A DNA stretch of 14,084 nt from an uncultured Bacilli bacterium (GTDB lineage: Bacteria; Bacillota_I; Bacilli_A; RF39; UBA660), in assembly GCA_947628445.1 (NCBI GenBank), contig CANQZX010000026.1, positions 1 to 14,084 of the forward strand, written 5' to 3'. Made by a program: the position numbers and the translations under genes. The notes beneath the pieces were generated by a model, which saw only the letters and a list, made by a program, of their open reading frames with translations, made no database searches and was not told the origin of the DNA. This document shows, piece after piece, positions 7,779-14,018 of this stretch; the first letter of the stretch is position 1; every line of letters begins with the position of its first letter.

Positions 7779-8545
7779 AGTTCACTGCTCCTTCTTTTCT
7801 TGACAATCACAGCTACTACAACCCCTGCGCCAATTAAGACTACAGCGCCACCGCCAATAAAATAATATTTGTTAGCAACAACGAAATCTTTAACTTTTTC
7901 AAGCCAAGTCTTATTAGCTTCTTCTGCCTTTTCTTCTTCCTCAGCAATAACTTGTGCAGTATATTTTTCCGTTCTTTCTAAAAATGTTTCTGTGGAAATT
8001 GGGGCATATGTTACAAATTTTTCACATAAATTAAAGTCGGGATTGTTGGTGCAAAACATTGAATAATAAAATTCATTTTCCCGCGGCAACTTAACTTTAA
8101 TAGTTTTTTGTAATTCATTAGCACAACCAGTATTATTATTTGAATAAACTTCGATATCAAAATTAGTTACTTGAGTCAAATTACGCCATTGGAAAGTAAT
8201 AACACCATCTTTCGCATCACTAGAACTTAATGTAAGCCGATCGGTATTAAAATCATTCGTGACCACTAAGTATAATTTTTCATCTAAATTAGTTATGATG
8301 ACATCAAAGTAACTAACCTTTGGTGGCTCAAATTCTTCCTCATCTTCAGCTCCGGCACTATCAGGATGACCATATTGGCTAGGATCCATGTCTTCTTCCT
8401 TAGCTTCATAAGTTGCTTTAATTTTTGTCACCAACTTATTTAATTCGGCTTGTTCACTATTAGAACAAGTTCCTTCGGCTTTTACGCCAGTTATAAACAT
8501 CCCACTTATCATAAAAGCCAACACCATTTTTATTATCTTTCGCAT
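7775..8545 (-). CDS. Secreted single-span (type I) membrane protein, first gene of the Tad operon
   Basis: 256 residues. Signal peptide about 1-23 (ending VKA before EG), an extracytoplasmic domain of about 200 residues, a membrane span at 229-248 and a short basic cytoplasmic tail KKRRSSEL. The external part has a Glu/Asp-rich segment (49-73), then a beta-rich stretch (about 78-180) that could be an Ig-like sandwich. It has four cysteines (27, 141, 165, 174). An acidic helix precedes the membrane (about 185-215). The stop overlaps the start of the large secreted protein (ATGA), so the two are probably co-translated and may act as a pair, with this one holding its partner at the membrane; that is inference. 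The ATG (8543-8545) follows an AGGTGG site. It is nearest to the operon promoter. No family recognised. Confidence 0.82.
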   Translation of the reverse strand: MRKIIKMVLAFMISGMFITGVKAEGTCSNSEQAELNKLVTKIKATYEAKEEDMDPSQYGHPDSAGAEDEEEFEPPKVSYFDVIITNLDEKLYLVVTNDFNTDRLTLSSSDAKDGVITFQWRNLTQVTNFDIEVYSNNNTGCANELQKTIKVKLPRENEFYYSMFCTNNPDFNLCEKFVTYAPISTETFLERTEKYTAQVIAEEEEKAEEANKTWLEKVKDFVVANKYYFIGGGAVVLIGAGVVVAVIVKKRRSSEL

Positions 8546-8566
8546 TTCGCCACCTACCTATAATCT

Positions 8567-8595
8567 AGTGTATCATAAACCATTCTTATTTTCAA
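8567..8595 (-). promoter_or_regulatory. Promoter of the Tad operon
   Basis: On the minus strand the sequence reads TTGAAA (8590-8595), a 17-base spacer, then TACACT (8567-8572), preceded by TG at the extended -10 position. It lies just upstream of the ATG at 8545 and leaves a short leader with the ribosome binding site. A sigma-A type promoter is a good fit. Confidence 0.7.
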
Positions 8596-8654
8596 TTAAA
8601 AATGCGGGAAAATTAAAATTTTAAATGCGTCTCTTAGTTTACCATTTTCTTGTC

Positions 8655-8670
8655 AAAATGCAAGCATTTT
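8655..8670. promoter_or_regulatory. Operator-like palindrome between divergent promoters
   Basis: AAAATGC (8655-8661) and GCATTTT (8664-8670) form a 7-bp dyad with a 2-base centre. It sits about 12 bases upstream of the -35 box of the rightward gene and about 60 bases upstream of the leftward promoter. AAATGCG recurs at 8600-8606 and 8623-8629 in the same intergenic region. It could bind a regulator of either transcript; no regulator gene is in the window. Confidence 0.35.
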
Positions 8671-8681
8671 TGCTTAATAAA

Positions 8682-8710
8682 TTGAACAAAATATTAAATT
8701 ATGTTATATT
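8682..8710 (+). promoter_or_regulatory. Promoter of the CPBP protease / phosphoesterase pair
   Basis: TTGAAC (8682-8687), a 17-base spacer and TATATT (8705-8710), with TG at 8702-8703 making an extended -10. A GGAG site follows at 8721-8724, and the ATG is at 8733. This is a strong sigma-A type match at a sensible distance from the gene. Confidence 0.75.
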
Positions 8711-8732
8711 TAAAAAGAATGGAGATTAGGTT

Positions 8733-9398
8733 ATGAACTTGAAAACAGGATTACGGGTTTTTAATTGTTTCAAAGGTTTAGCGATATATTTGGTCTTAAC
8801 TTTTGGCTTAAGTGGCCTTTTTAGTATGATTAAGACTACTAATTTCTGGCTTAATAACTTACTTAATCTCTTAGTATCTTTAATTACTTGTATCGTTTTA
8901 GTTTATGTTTATCGGGATACCTTCACCCAAAAGTTGCAAGATTATAAAGATAACCGCAGCCAATATTTAAAAATGATTTTCAAGTACTGGCTATGTGGTT
9001 TTATTCTTATGGCTATAACTAATACTATTTTAATTAATTTCAGTGGTAATATCGCCTCTAACGAAGAACAAAATCGTCAAATAATTAAAGAACTACCCTT
9101 TTATGCTTTAATTTCCACAACTATTTTAGCCCCGATTACTGAAGAAATTGTCTTTCGGGCTTCTTTCAAAGATCTAACGGCTAACAAAAATGTTTGTGCC
9201 GTTGTATCAGGCATTCTTTTTGGTTTAATGCATGTTATTTTTAATGGTGATTTTATCTTTATTATCCCTTATGCTATTTTAGGTATCTTTATTGCTAAGG
9301 CCTATTTTGATACCGATAATATTTATAATAGTATTTTGATGCATGCTTTCCATAACACCTTCACAATAGCAATTATTTTTCTAGGAGGTGCCTTATGA
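8733..9398 (+). CDS. CPBP-family intramembrane metalloprotease (CAAX protease/Abi-like)
   Basis: 221-residue polytopic membrane protein with all three CPBP signatures: EEIVFR (137-142), FGLMH (163-167, the FxxxH motif) and HAFHN (204-208, the HxxxN motif). The two glutamates and two histidines are the expected metal and catalytic site within the membrane. Relatives process prenylated proteins in eukaryotes; in bacteria they serve in bacteriocin immunity or maturation and in peptide processing, usually with unknown substrates. Its own promoter and GGAG site precede the ATG. The TGA overlaps the next ATG (ATGA), so it is co-translated with the phosphoesterase-like gene. It lies divergent to the Tad operon, so a role in processing those exported proteins is conceivable, but nothing in the sequence proves it. 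Confidence 0.88.
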   Translation: MNLKTGLRVFNCFKGLAIYLVLTFGLSGLFSMIKTTNFWLNNLLNLLVSLITCIVLVYVYRDTFTQKLQDYKDNRSQYLKMIFKYWLCGFILMAITNTILINFSGNIASNEEQNRQIIKELPFYALISTTILAPITEEIVFRASFKDLTANKNVCAVVSGILFGLMHVIFNGDFIFIIPYAILGIFIAKAYFDTDNIYNSILMHAFHNTFTIAIIFLGGAL

Positions 9399-10213
9399 AA
9401 AAGTTTCTCATTGGCTTTGTAATTTTAATCGTTTTAATTTTTTTATATGGGCGGTATGTTGAACCCAACACTATTCGTGTTAAAGAATATACTTTAGCCA
9501 GCAGTAAAATCACAGATGATATCAACGGCTTTAAAATTGCTCATTTTTCGGATTTACTATATAATGAGCGAACAACTACGAAATATTTAGAAAAAATTGT
9601 TGACAAAATTAATGAAACCAAACCCGATATTATTATTTTCACTGGCGATTTAATTGATAAAGATTATAAAATAAGTGCGGATGAACAAAAAACATTAATA
9701 AAAATATTAAATAAACTTGAATGCAGTTTATATAAATATGCCATTATTGGCGATAATGATAAAAAGAATCTCGATCAATACCATAATATCTTAGAAGCCA
9801 TTGATTTTAAATTATTAAATAATGCCCGCGAATATGTTTTTTATAAAGATATTAATCCCCTTAAAATCCTGGGCTTAACCGATTCTGCGGATATTGCCAG
9901 TATTATGGTGGATGAAGAAAACATAACGCCACTATACACAATTGCTTTAAGTCATTATCCCGATGATATCGAAAAAATTACCGACAATAACAATATTGAT
10001 TTAGTCCTAAGCGGCCATGCCCTTGGTGGGGTGGTTAGGGTGCCATTTATTGGGCCTCTCATCAAAAAAGATGGCGCGAAAAAATATTTAGATAGTCATT
10101 ATAAACTAAATAATAGTGAGGTCTATATTGCAAATGGTATTGGCAATGAATCCTTTAATTTCCGGTTATTTAATATTCCTACCATTAACTTATATCGTTT
10201 AGTGCAAAAATAA
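9395..10213 (+). CDS. Membrane-anchored metallophosphoesterase-like protein with degenerate active site
   Basis: 272 residues: one N-terminal span (about 4-19) and a calcineurin-like phosphoesterase fold resembling the YkuE/YaeI group. Recognisable blocks are FKIAHFSDLL (46-55), FTGDLIDKD (82-90), IIGDND (117-122), ALSHYP (184-189) and LSGHALGG (205-212). Active family members have DxH, GDxxD, GNH(D/E), H and GHxH. Here DxH is D-L-L (Asp53, Leu55), GNHD is GDND (119-122) and GHxH is GHAL (207-210). GDxxD (84-88) and the lone His187 are kept. Catalysis by the usual two-metal route is therefore doubtful, and it may be a pseudoenzyme or lipid/nucleotide binder. The gene overlaps the CPBP stop by four bases behind a GGAGG site. 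Confidence 0.82.
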   Translation: MKKFLIGFVILIVLIFLYGRYVEPNTIRVKEYTLASSKITDDINGFKIAHFSDLLYNERTTTKYLEKIVDKINETKPDIIIFTGDLIDKDYKISADEQKTLIKILNKLECSLYKYAIIGDNDKKNLDQYHNILEAIDFKLLNNAREYVFYKDINPLKILGLTDSADIASIMVDEENITPLYTIALSHYPDDIEKITDNNNIDLVLSGHALGGVVRVPFIGPLIKKDGAKKYLDSHYKLNNSEVYIANGIGNESFNFRLFNIPTINLYRLVQK

Positions 10214-10223
10214 ATTAAGCCAA

Positions 10224-10248
10224 GAAAAAAACTAGTCATAAACTAGTT
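10224..10248 (-). terminator. Intrinsic terminator of the three-gene helical operon
   Basis: AACTAGT (10230-10236) and ACTAGTT (10242-10248) form a 7-bp stem with a 5-base loop. On the minus strand the stem is followed by a run of seven T. It starts two bases after the stop of the minus-strand gene, in the short gap between convergent genes. The stem is short and AT-rich. On the plus strand there is no T-run, so the phosphoesterase transcript may rely on it only weakly. Confidence 0.55.
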
Positions 10249-10249
10249 C

Positions 10250-10537
10250 TTATAGAAATTCAATTAATTTATAATTCGCATTTAGTTTTTCAACTAAAGA
10301 ATCTTTTTCGTATTTATCTAACATTTCTTTAAAGTTACTATGATCCATAAAAAAGACATCCGTATAATTTAAGAACATATCGACGTAAGTATTAACCCCT
10401 AAATCTTTTAAATACCCTAGATTCATTTCCACTAATTTTTGACTTTTCTTAATTTCATTCATAATCTTCTTGGGGGTAACATCAATTAATTCATCAATAT
10501 CTTCCGGAGTAAAATCATATTTTTCTAAAAACTTCAT
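10250..10537 (-). CDS. Small helical protein, possible mTERF-like repeat unit
   Basis: 95 residues, predicted almost wholly helical, with no signal peptide, membrane span or cysteine. The stretch NLGYLKDLGVN followed by FLNYTDVFFMDHSNFKEMLDKY has the alternating hydrophobic pattern of paired-helix repeats such as mTERF-type repeats. It can be laid against NVAIIKEKNIN and the following residues in the 400-residue protein of the same operon. The ATG overlaps the TAA of the upstream gene by one base (TAATG), with AGGAGAGG just before it, indicating coupled translation. A terminator follows. The function is unknown and the family resemblance is by eye. Confidence 0.75.
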   Translation of the reverse strand: MKFLEKYDFTPEDIDELIDVTPKKIMNEIKKSQKLVEMNLGYLKDLGVNTYVDMFLNYTDVFFMDHSNFKEMLDKYEKDSLVEKLNANYKLIEFL

Positions 10538-11241
10538 TAGGCAACCTCTCCTTCATGGCTATGGCTTCGGCTCATACCCTTTTCTTCTGTATCAGTTAAA
10601 CCTAATACGGCATCAATCTTTTCACTTACTAAGGAATCATCAGGTAAACCAAATGCTTCCCGAAAGGCCTGAAGCAAGATTTCCTTTTCACTAAATTCTG
10701 GATTTATTTTATCAATAATAGCATTAATTCTTTCGGCATCATCGGCACTATCAAACATTTTTAGGATTTCTAAAGCATGGGCTTTAATATCTTCTGCACT
10801 ACTTTTTACTGTTTCTTCAGGAACGGGTGCTTGTTTTTCTAATGCTTGTTCTAAATTTAATTTATTAAACTCTCTTTGACTAAAGATAAAATCATAACAT
10901 AATCCCGTTTCCGGATCTTTGTAAGCCACACCTAAAGCATCACATTGACCCATTCTTTTAATGATACCGGCTGCAGTTATGCAAAGTTTCTTCGGATCTT
11001 TTTTAATATCTTCGATGTAAAACATTTTTTCCGCTAGTTCAACGGCTTGAATTGCAGTCCGCGGATCAAGGGTTAAAACTTTAAAATGACTTGGTGTTGA
11101 TATTTTAATATCATGTTCCTTTAAAATATCAATTACCTCTTCATAGGCATTAGCCAAACTTACCGAAAACTTGTAAATTTGGGCTTTCTTTTGATCACTA
11201 AAATCGGCTGTTAATTCCGGTAATCTTTCCATTACACTCAT
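10537..11241 (-). CDS. Uncharacterised helical cytoplasmic protein
   Basis: About 234 residues, soluble and largely helical. Residue numbers here count from the alternative GTG. The N-terminal half (about 20-105) contains EVIDILKEHDIKIS followed by regular amphipathic helices, a spacing similar to the repeat units of its operon partners. Residues 135-225 form an acidic helical region, and the C-terminus carries a short HSHEG tail. Three cysteines (89, 102, 117) have no clear motif. Two starts are possible: GTG at 11245-11247 and ATG at 11239-11241. The AAAGGA site is too close to the GTG, so I prefer the ATG. It is the middle gene of three, 16 bases after the larger protein and one-base overlapped with the small one. 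I do not recognise the family; a three-protein complex is plausible from the tight gene packing. Confidence 0.75.
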   Translation of the reverse strand: MSVMERLPELTADFSDQKKAQIYKFSVSLANAYEEVIDILKEHDIKISTPSHFKVLTLDPRTAIQAVELAEKMFYIEDIKKDPKKLCITAAGIIKRMGQCDALGVAYKDPETGLCYDFIFSQREFNKLNLEQALEKQAPVPEETVKSSAEDIKAHALEILKMFDSADDAERINAIIDKINPEFSEKEILLQAFREAFGLPDDSLVSEKIDAVLGLTDTEEKGMSRSHSHEGEVA

Positions 11242-11257
11242 TACCACATCATCCTTT

Positions 11258-12460
11258 CTAATATGCCATTAAAGGTACTTTCTTGGGATCTAATCCACTT
11301 ATTTGTAAAACATTAATTGTATTAGTTAAACCATTTAAATCATATTTTGTTAAGACACTTGGAACTAAACCAATATCACTTGGTTCCTTACCTATTTCTA
11401 ATAATTTAGTAATTTTTTCATTTAATTCTTTATCATATAATAATTCATAGTTTTCATATAAAACATCCGGATTGATATTTTTTTCTTTAATGATAGCAAC
11501 ATTTTGTTTTAAAACATCTTCCGCATAGTTTTCTAACAATTTAGTAACGGCCTTTTCCGAAAATTGAGCAATATCTAAGCCCGCTTCTTTAATGATTCGT
11601 TCAAAAGTTGCTTTAGCACTTTCTCCCGCATAGGTATCTTGTTCTCTAGCTTCCGCCACCACTTGGGAATCAATTAAATCCGTGGGTTCTTCACTCGTTT
11701 CGGCATCTTTAACTTCTTCTAAAGTATCATATTTAATATCGGCATCATCATCTACTAAAACTATTTCGTCAATTATACTATCTTTCGGTTCGTTTTTTTC
11801 AGAAACACTATTTTCAATTTCATGGTTATTTACTTTCGCATCATAATCATATAAAGCATCTTCAGGGAACATTAATAGTTTTGCCGCTTCTCTTTGTTCA
11901 TTTTCATCAAAAGCAAACTTTTCTAAAAGCGTAACAATTTCATCCCGGGTAATATTAATATTACCATTTAGGGCTAAATTAATATATTTATTTAATTTGG
12001 CTTGATCACTAATGGCTTCATCTTTCCGAATACCCAATTCTTCAACTTTCGTAATCGCGTTATTCATTTCTTTTTCAACGCTATCTAATTTTTCTTGGGC
12101 ACTTTTATTATGATTTACTACCTTATCAATTGTTTCGGGTAATAATTTACTTACCTTTGCATTAATTATTTCGGGATCAAAATCAATTTTTAATTGATCT
12201 AAAACAAAAGCAAAATCTTCCCGATTAATGTTACTCAAAACATCGACTAATTTATTACCTTGTTCTGCTAATAAAGATTCTTCATTGGTAAGCCGTTCGA
12301 TTTCTTTTAGCAAAACTTCTTTTTCGTTTTTCGTTCTTTCTTGGGTTTCAATTGCTTCTTCCCGTTCTTTATTCATTTGTTTTAAGATAACACTATCTTC
12401 ACCCCGAAGATTGTATAACTTATCTAACAAATTTTTGGTTTCACTGGATAATATCTTCAT
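11258..12460 (-). CDS. Coiled-coil protein with C-terminal helical repeats
   Basis: 400 residues from the ATG at 12458-12460. A GTG three codons upstream (12467-12469) lies only one base from the AAAGGG site, so the ATG, 10 bases away, fits better. Residue numbers here count from the GTG. The N-terminal part (about 28-75) is a strong heptad-type coiled coil. Helices to about 205 include a second coiled coil (120-145). An acidic, probably flexible linker occupies about 217-283, and a helical repeat region about 285-395 contains LKQNVAIIKEKNINPDVLYENYELL. There is no signal peptide or membrane span, so it is expected to be cytoplasmic. It is first in a three-gene operon with its own promoter. 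The repeat region resembles mTERF-like or other paired-helix folds by pattern only; function unknown. Confidence 0.78.
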   Translation of the reverse strand: MKILSSETKNLLDKLYNLRGEDSVILKQMNKEREEAIETQERTKNEKEVLLKEIERLTNEESLLAEQGNKLVDVLSNINREDFAFVLDQLKIDFDPEIINAKVSKLLPETIDKVVNHNKSAQEKLDSVEKEMNNAITKVEELGIRKDEAISDQAKLNKYINLALNGNINITRDEIVTLLEKFAFDENEQREAAKLLMFPEDALYDYDAKVNNHEIENSVSEKNEPKDSIIDEIVLVDDDADIKYDTLEEVKDAETSEEPTDLIDSQVVAEAREQDTYAGESAKATFERIIKEAGLDIAQFSEKAVTKLLENYAEDVLKQNVAIIKEKNINPDVLYENYELLYDKELNEKITKLLEIGKEPSDIGLVPSVLTKYDLNGLTNTINVLQISGLDPKKVPLMAY

Positions 12461-12487
12461 TTTATTCACGCCCTTTATTATATCTAA

Positions 12488-12516
12488 AGTATAACAAAAC
12501 TAGCGTTCTTTGTAAA
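12488..12516 (-). promoter_or_regulatory. Promoter of the helical three-gene operon
   Basis: On the minus strand the sequence reads TTTACA (12511-12516), a 17-base spacer, then TATACT (12488-12493), preceded by TG at the extended -10 position. Each box differs from consensus by one base. It lies about 28 bases upstream of the preferred ATG, leaving a short leader with an AAAGGG site. Confidence 0.75.
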
Positions 12517-12590
12517 GCCCTCGAACCGAAAAAATTGAAATAATTATGGCCCTTTAACCAAAAAAAGTTCTTTGGAATATATTACTTACG

Positions 12591-12607
12591 AGGAGGAATA
12601 TATTTTG
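12591..12607 (+). promoter_or_regulatory. Ribosome binding site deciding the TTG start of the binding protein
   Basis: AGGAGG (12591-12596), the strongest Shine-Dalgarno in the window, stands 8 bases before TTG (12605-12607), which begins MKKRILIF. A TTG 33 bases upstream in the same frame would place this site inside the coding region, so it is rejected as the start. I see no convincing promoter between here and 12517. Confidence 0.85.
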
Positions 12608-13600
12608 AAAAAAAGAATTTTAATTTTTATTTCGGTATTAATCGTGGTTGTGGCCGTAGGTATCGTTATTGCTATATTTGCCCATCATAAGGAAGATACT
12701 AATTTAACTAAAGTGCGCTTAGCCGAGGTTACCCATAGTTCTTTTTATACCCCACTTTATGTAGCCCTTGAAAAAGGTTATTTTAAAGATGAAGGCCTCG
12801 ATTTAGAACTTATTTTAACCCCGGGAGCGGATAAGGTAAGTGCGGCCGTTTTATCTAATGATGTCGAACTTGGTTTAGCCGGAGCCGAATCAGCCATTTA
12901 TGTTTATAATGAACAAGAGGAGGATTACTTGCAAATCTTCGCCGGGTTAACCAAACGTGATGGTCAATTCATTGTTTCCCGAGAAAAAAGAGCTAATTTT
13001 AGTTTAACTGATTTATATGGCCAAGAAATTTTAGTCGGTCGTTCTAGTGGTATGCCAGCCCTAAACTTTCTAAATGCTTTAAAGAAAGCCAATATTGATC
13101 TGACTAAAATTAACGCCAATTACGCGGTAGAGTTTGCTGCTTTATCGGGCACCTTTATTGGGGGCACTGGCGACTTTGTTAATCTTTTTGAACCAAACGC
13201 CACGGCTTTGGAAGAACAAGGTTATGGCTATGTCGTGGCCAGTGTCGGTGAACTTTCTGGGGAGGTTCCCTATACGGCTTTTTATGCTCGCAAAAGTTAC
13301 ATCGAAAAACATAGTGATATCATTACCAAGTTTACGAATGCTATTGCTAAAGGGATAAAATATACCCTGGAAAATGATGCCCAAACTGTAGCTCAAGATA
13401 TTATAAATGAGTTTCCCGATACCAAAGTAGCGGATTTAGCCAAAATGATTGAACGCTATCGGGAATATGACTGTTGGTTACCTAATCCTTTTATTGAAGA
13501 AGAATTATTTACTAATTTAGAAGAGTTTCTCATTGATTTTGATCTAATTAAAGATAATGTTCCATTTAATGATTTAGTCCATAATTTTTATCATGACTAA
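12605..13600 (+). CDS. ABC transporter substrate-binding protein, SsuA/ThiY (NMT1-like) family
   Basis: 331 residues from the TTG start. An N-terminal hydrophobic anchor (about 4-26) is followed by a periplasmic-binding-type fold. FYTPLYVALEKGYFKDEGLDLEL is the classic opening of NMT1/SsuA/ThiY proteins, followed by AGAESAIYVYN, DLYGQEILVGRSSGMP and the EPNATALEEQGYG hinge-lobe segment. The family binds small precursors such as aliphatic sulfonates, nitrate/taurine-like compounds or thiamine pyrimidine precursors, and the sequence does not tell me which. No TPP riboswitch-like motif is seen upstream. There is no lipobox cysteine after the hydrophobic segment, so it is probably held by an uncleaved anchor instead of a lipid. 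The stop overlaps the ATPase start by 8 bases, so the two form one transport operon. Confidence 0.88.
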   Translation: MKKRILIFISVLIVVVAVGIVIAIFAHHKEDTNLTKVRLAEVTHSSFYTPLYVALEKGYFKDEGLDLELILTPGADKVSAAVLSNDVELGLAGAESAIYVYNEQEEDYLQIFAGLTKRDGQFIVSREKRANFSLTDLYGQEILVGRSSGMPALNFLNALKKANIDLTKINANYAVEFAALSGTFIGGTGDFVNLFEPNATALEEQGYGYVVASVGELSGEVPYTAFYARKSYIEKHSDIITKFTNAIAKGIKYTLENDAQTVAQDIINEFPDTKVADLAKMIERYREYDCWLPNPFIEEELFTNLEEFLIDFDLIKDNVPFNDLVHNFYHD

Positions 13601-14018
13601 AAGTTTATTAACTATTAAAAACTTAAAGAAAAACTATCATACATTAAATGGAGAAATTGAAGCCATCGATAATATAAGTTTAGATGTTTGTGAGGGTGAG
13701 TTTATCTGTATTGTTGGTTCCAGTGGCTGTGGTAAATCAACCCTTTTAAACATTTTAGCCAATTTAGAAACCAAATCCGCCGGAGAAATTAATTATCACC
13801 AAAATGATTTAAAAATCGGCTATATGCTGCAAGAAGATGCTCTTTTTCCTTGGCTAACTATTTTAGATAATGCCCTTTTGGGTTTAGTAATTGAAAAAAA
13901 GGATAGTCCCGAGAATATAAAATATGTTAAAGGACTTTTAAAGGCCTACGGTTTAGCCGAATTTCAAGATAAATATCCGCGCCAATTATCAGGTGGGATG
14001 AAACAACGGGTTGGATGA
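13593..14018 (+). CDS. ABC transporter ATPase, truncated right after the signature motif
   Basis: SsuB/TauB-type importer ATPase that should pair with the upstream binding protein and a permease not present here. Visible: Walker A GSSGCGKS (42-49), Q-loop GYMLQED with Gln80 and FPWLTI, and signature LSGGMKQR (132-139). The frame then ends at Gly141-TGA. Normal members run to about 240-260 residues and continue with the ALARAL helix, Walker B, D-loop and H-loop, all missing here, so this product cannot hydrolyse ATP. The break coincides with a change to unrelated sequence (see the adjacent entry). Insertion or a contig junction is likelier than natural shortening. The start ATG has no clear ribosome site and probably relies on coupling to the overlapping upstream gene. 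Confidence 0.85.
   Translation: MTKSLLTIKNLKKNYHTLNGEIEAIDNISLDVCEGEFICIVGSSGCGKSTLLNILANLETKSAGEINYHQNDLKIGYMLQEDALFPWLTILDNALLGLVIEKKDSPENIKYVKGLLKAYGLAEFQDKYPRQLSGGMKQRVG

Noticed and set aside
9395..9398. Mycoplasma-type code (TGA = Trp) that would fuse neighbouring genes
   Set aside because: TGA ends the CPBP gene and the first Tad operon gene in ordinary ATGA overlaps, and Trp is TGG throughout, so the standard code is used.
12467..12469. GTG start for the coiled-coil protein
   Set aside because: Only one base from the AAAGGG site; the ATG at 12458-12460 has workable spacing.
12517..12590. TPP or other riboswitch ahead of the ThiY/SsuA-like gene
   Set aside because: No TPP-box consensus or long paired structure seen in this short AT-rich leader.
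12572..12604. Upstream TTG start for the binding protein, adding 11 residues
   Set aside because: The AGGAGG site would lie inside the coding region; the TTG at 12605 is 8 bases from it and gives a proper membrane anchor.
13134..13396. Open frames on both strands within the binding-protein gene
   Set aside because: Shadows of a gene with clear family motifs across its whole length.
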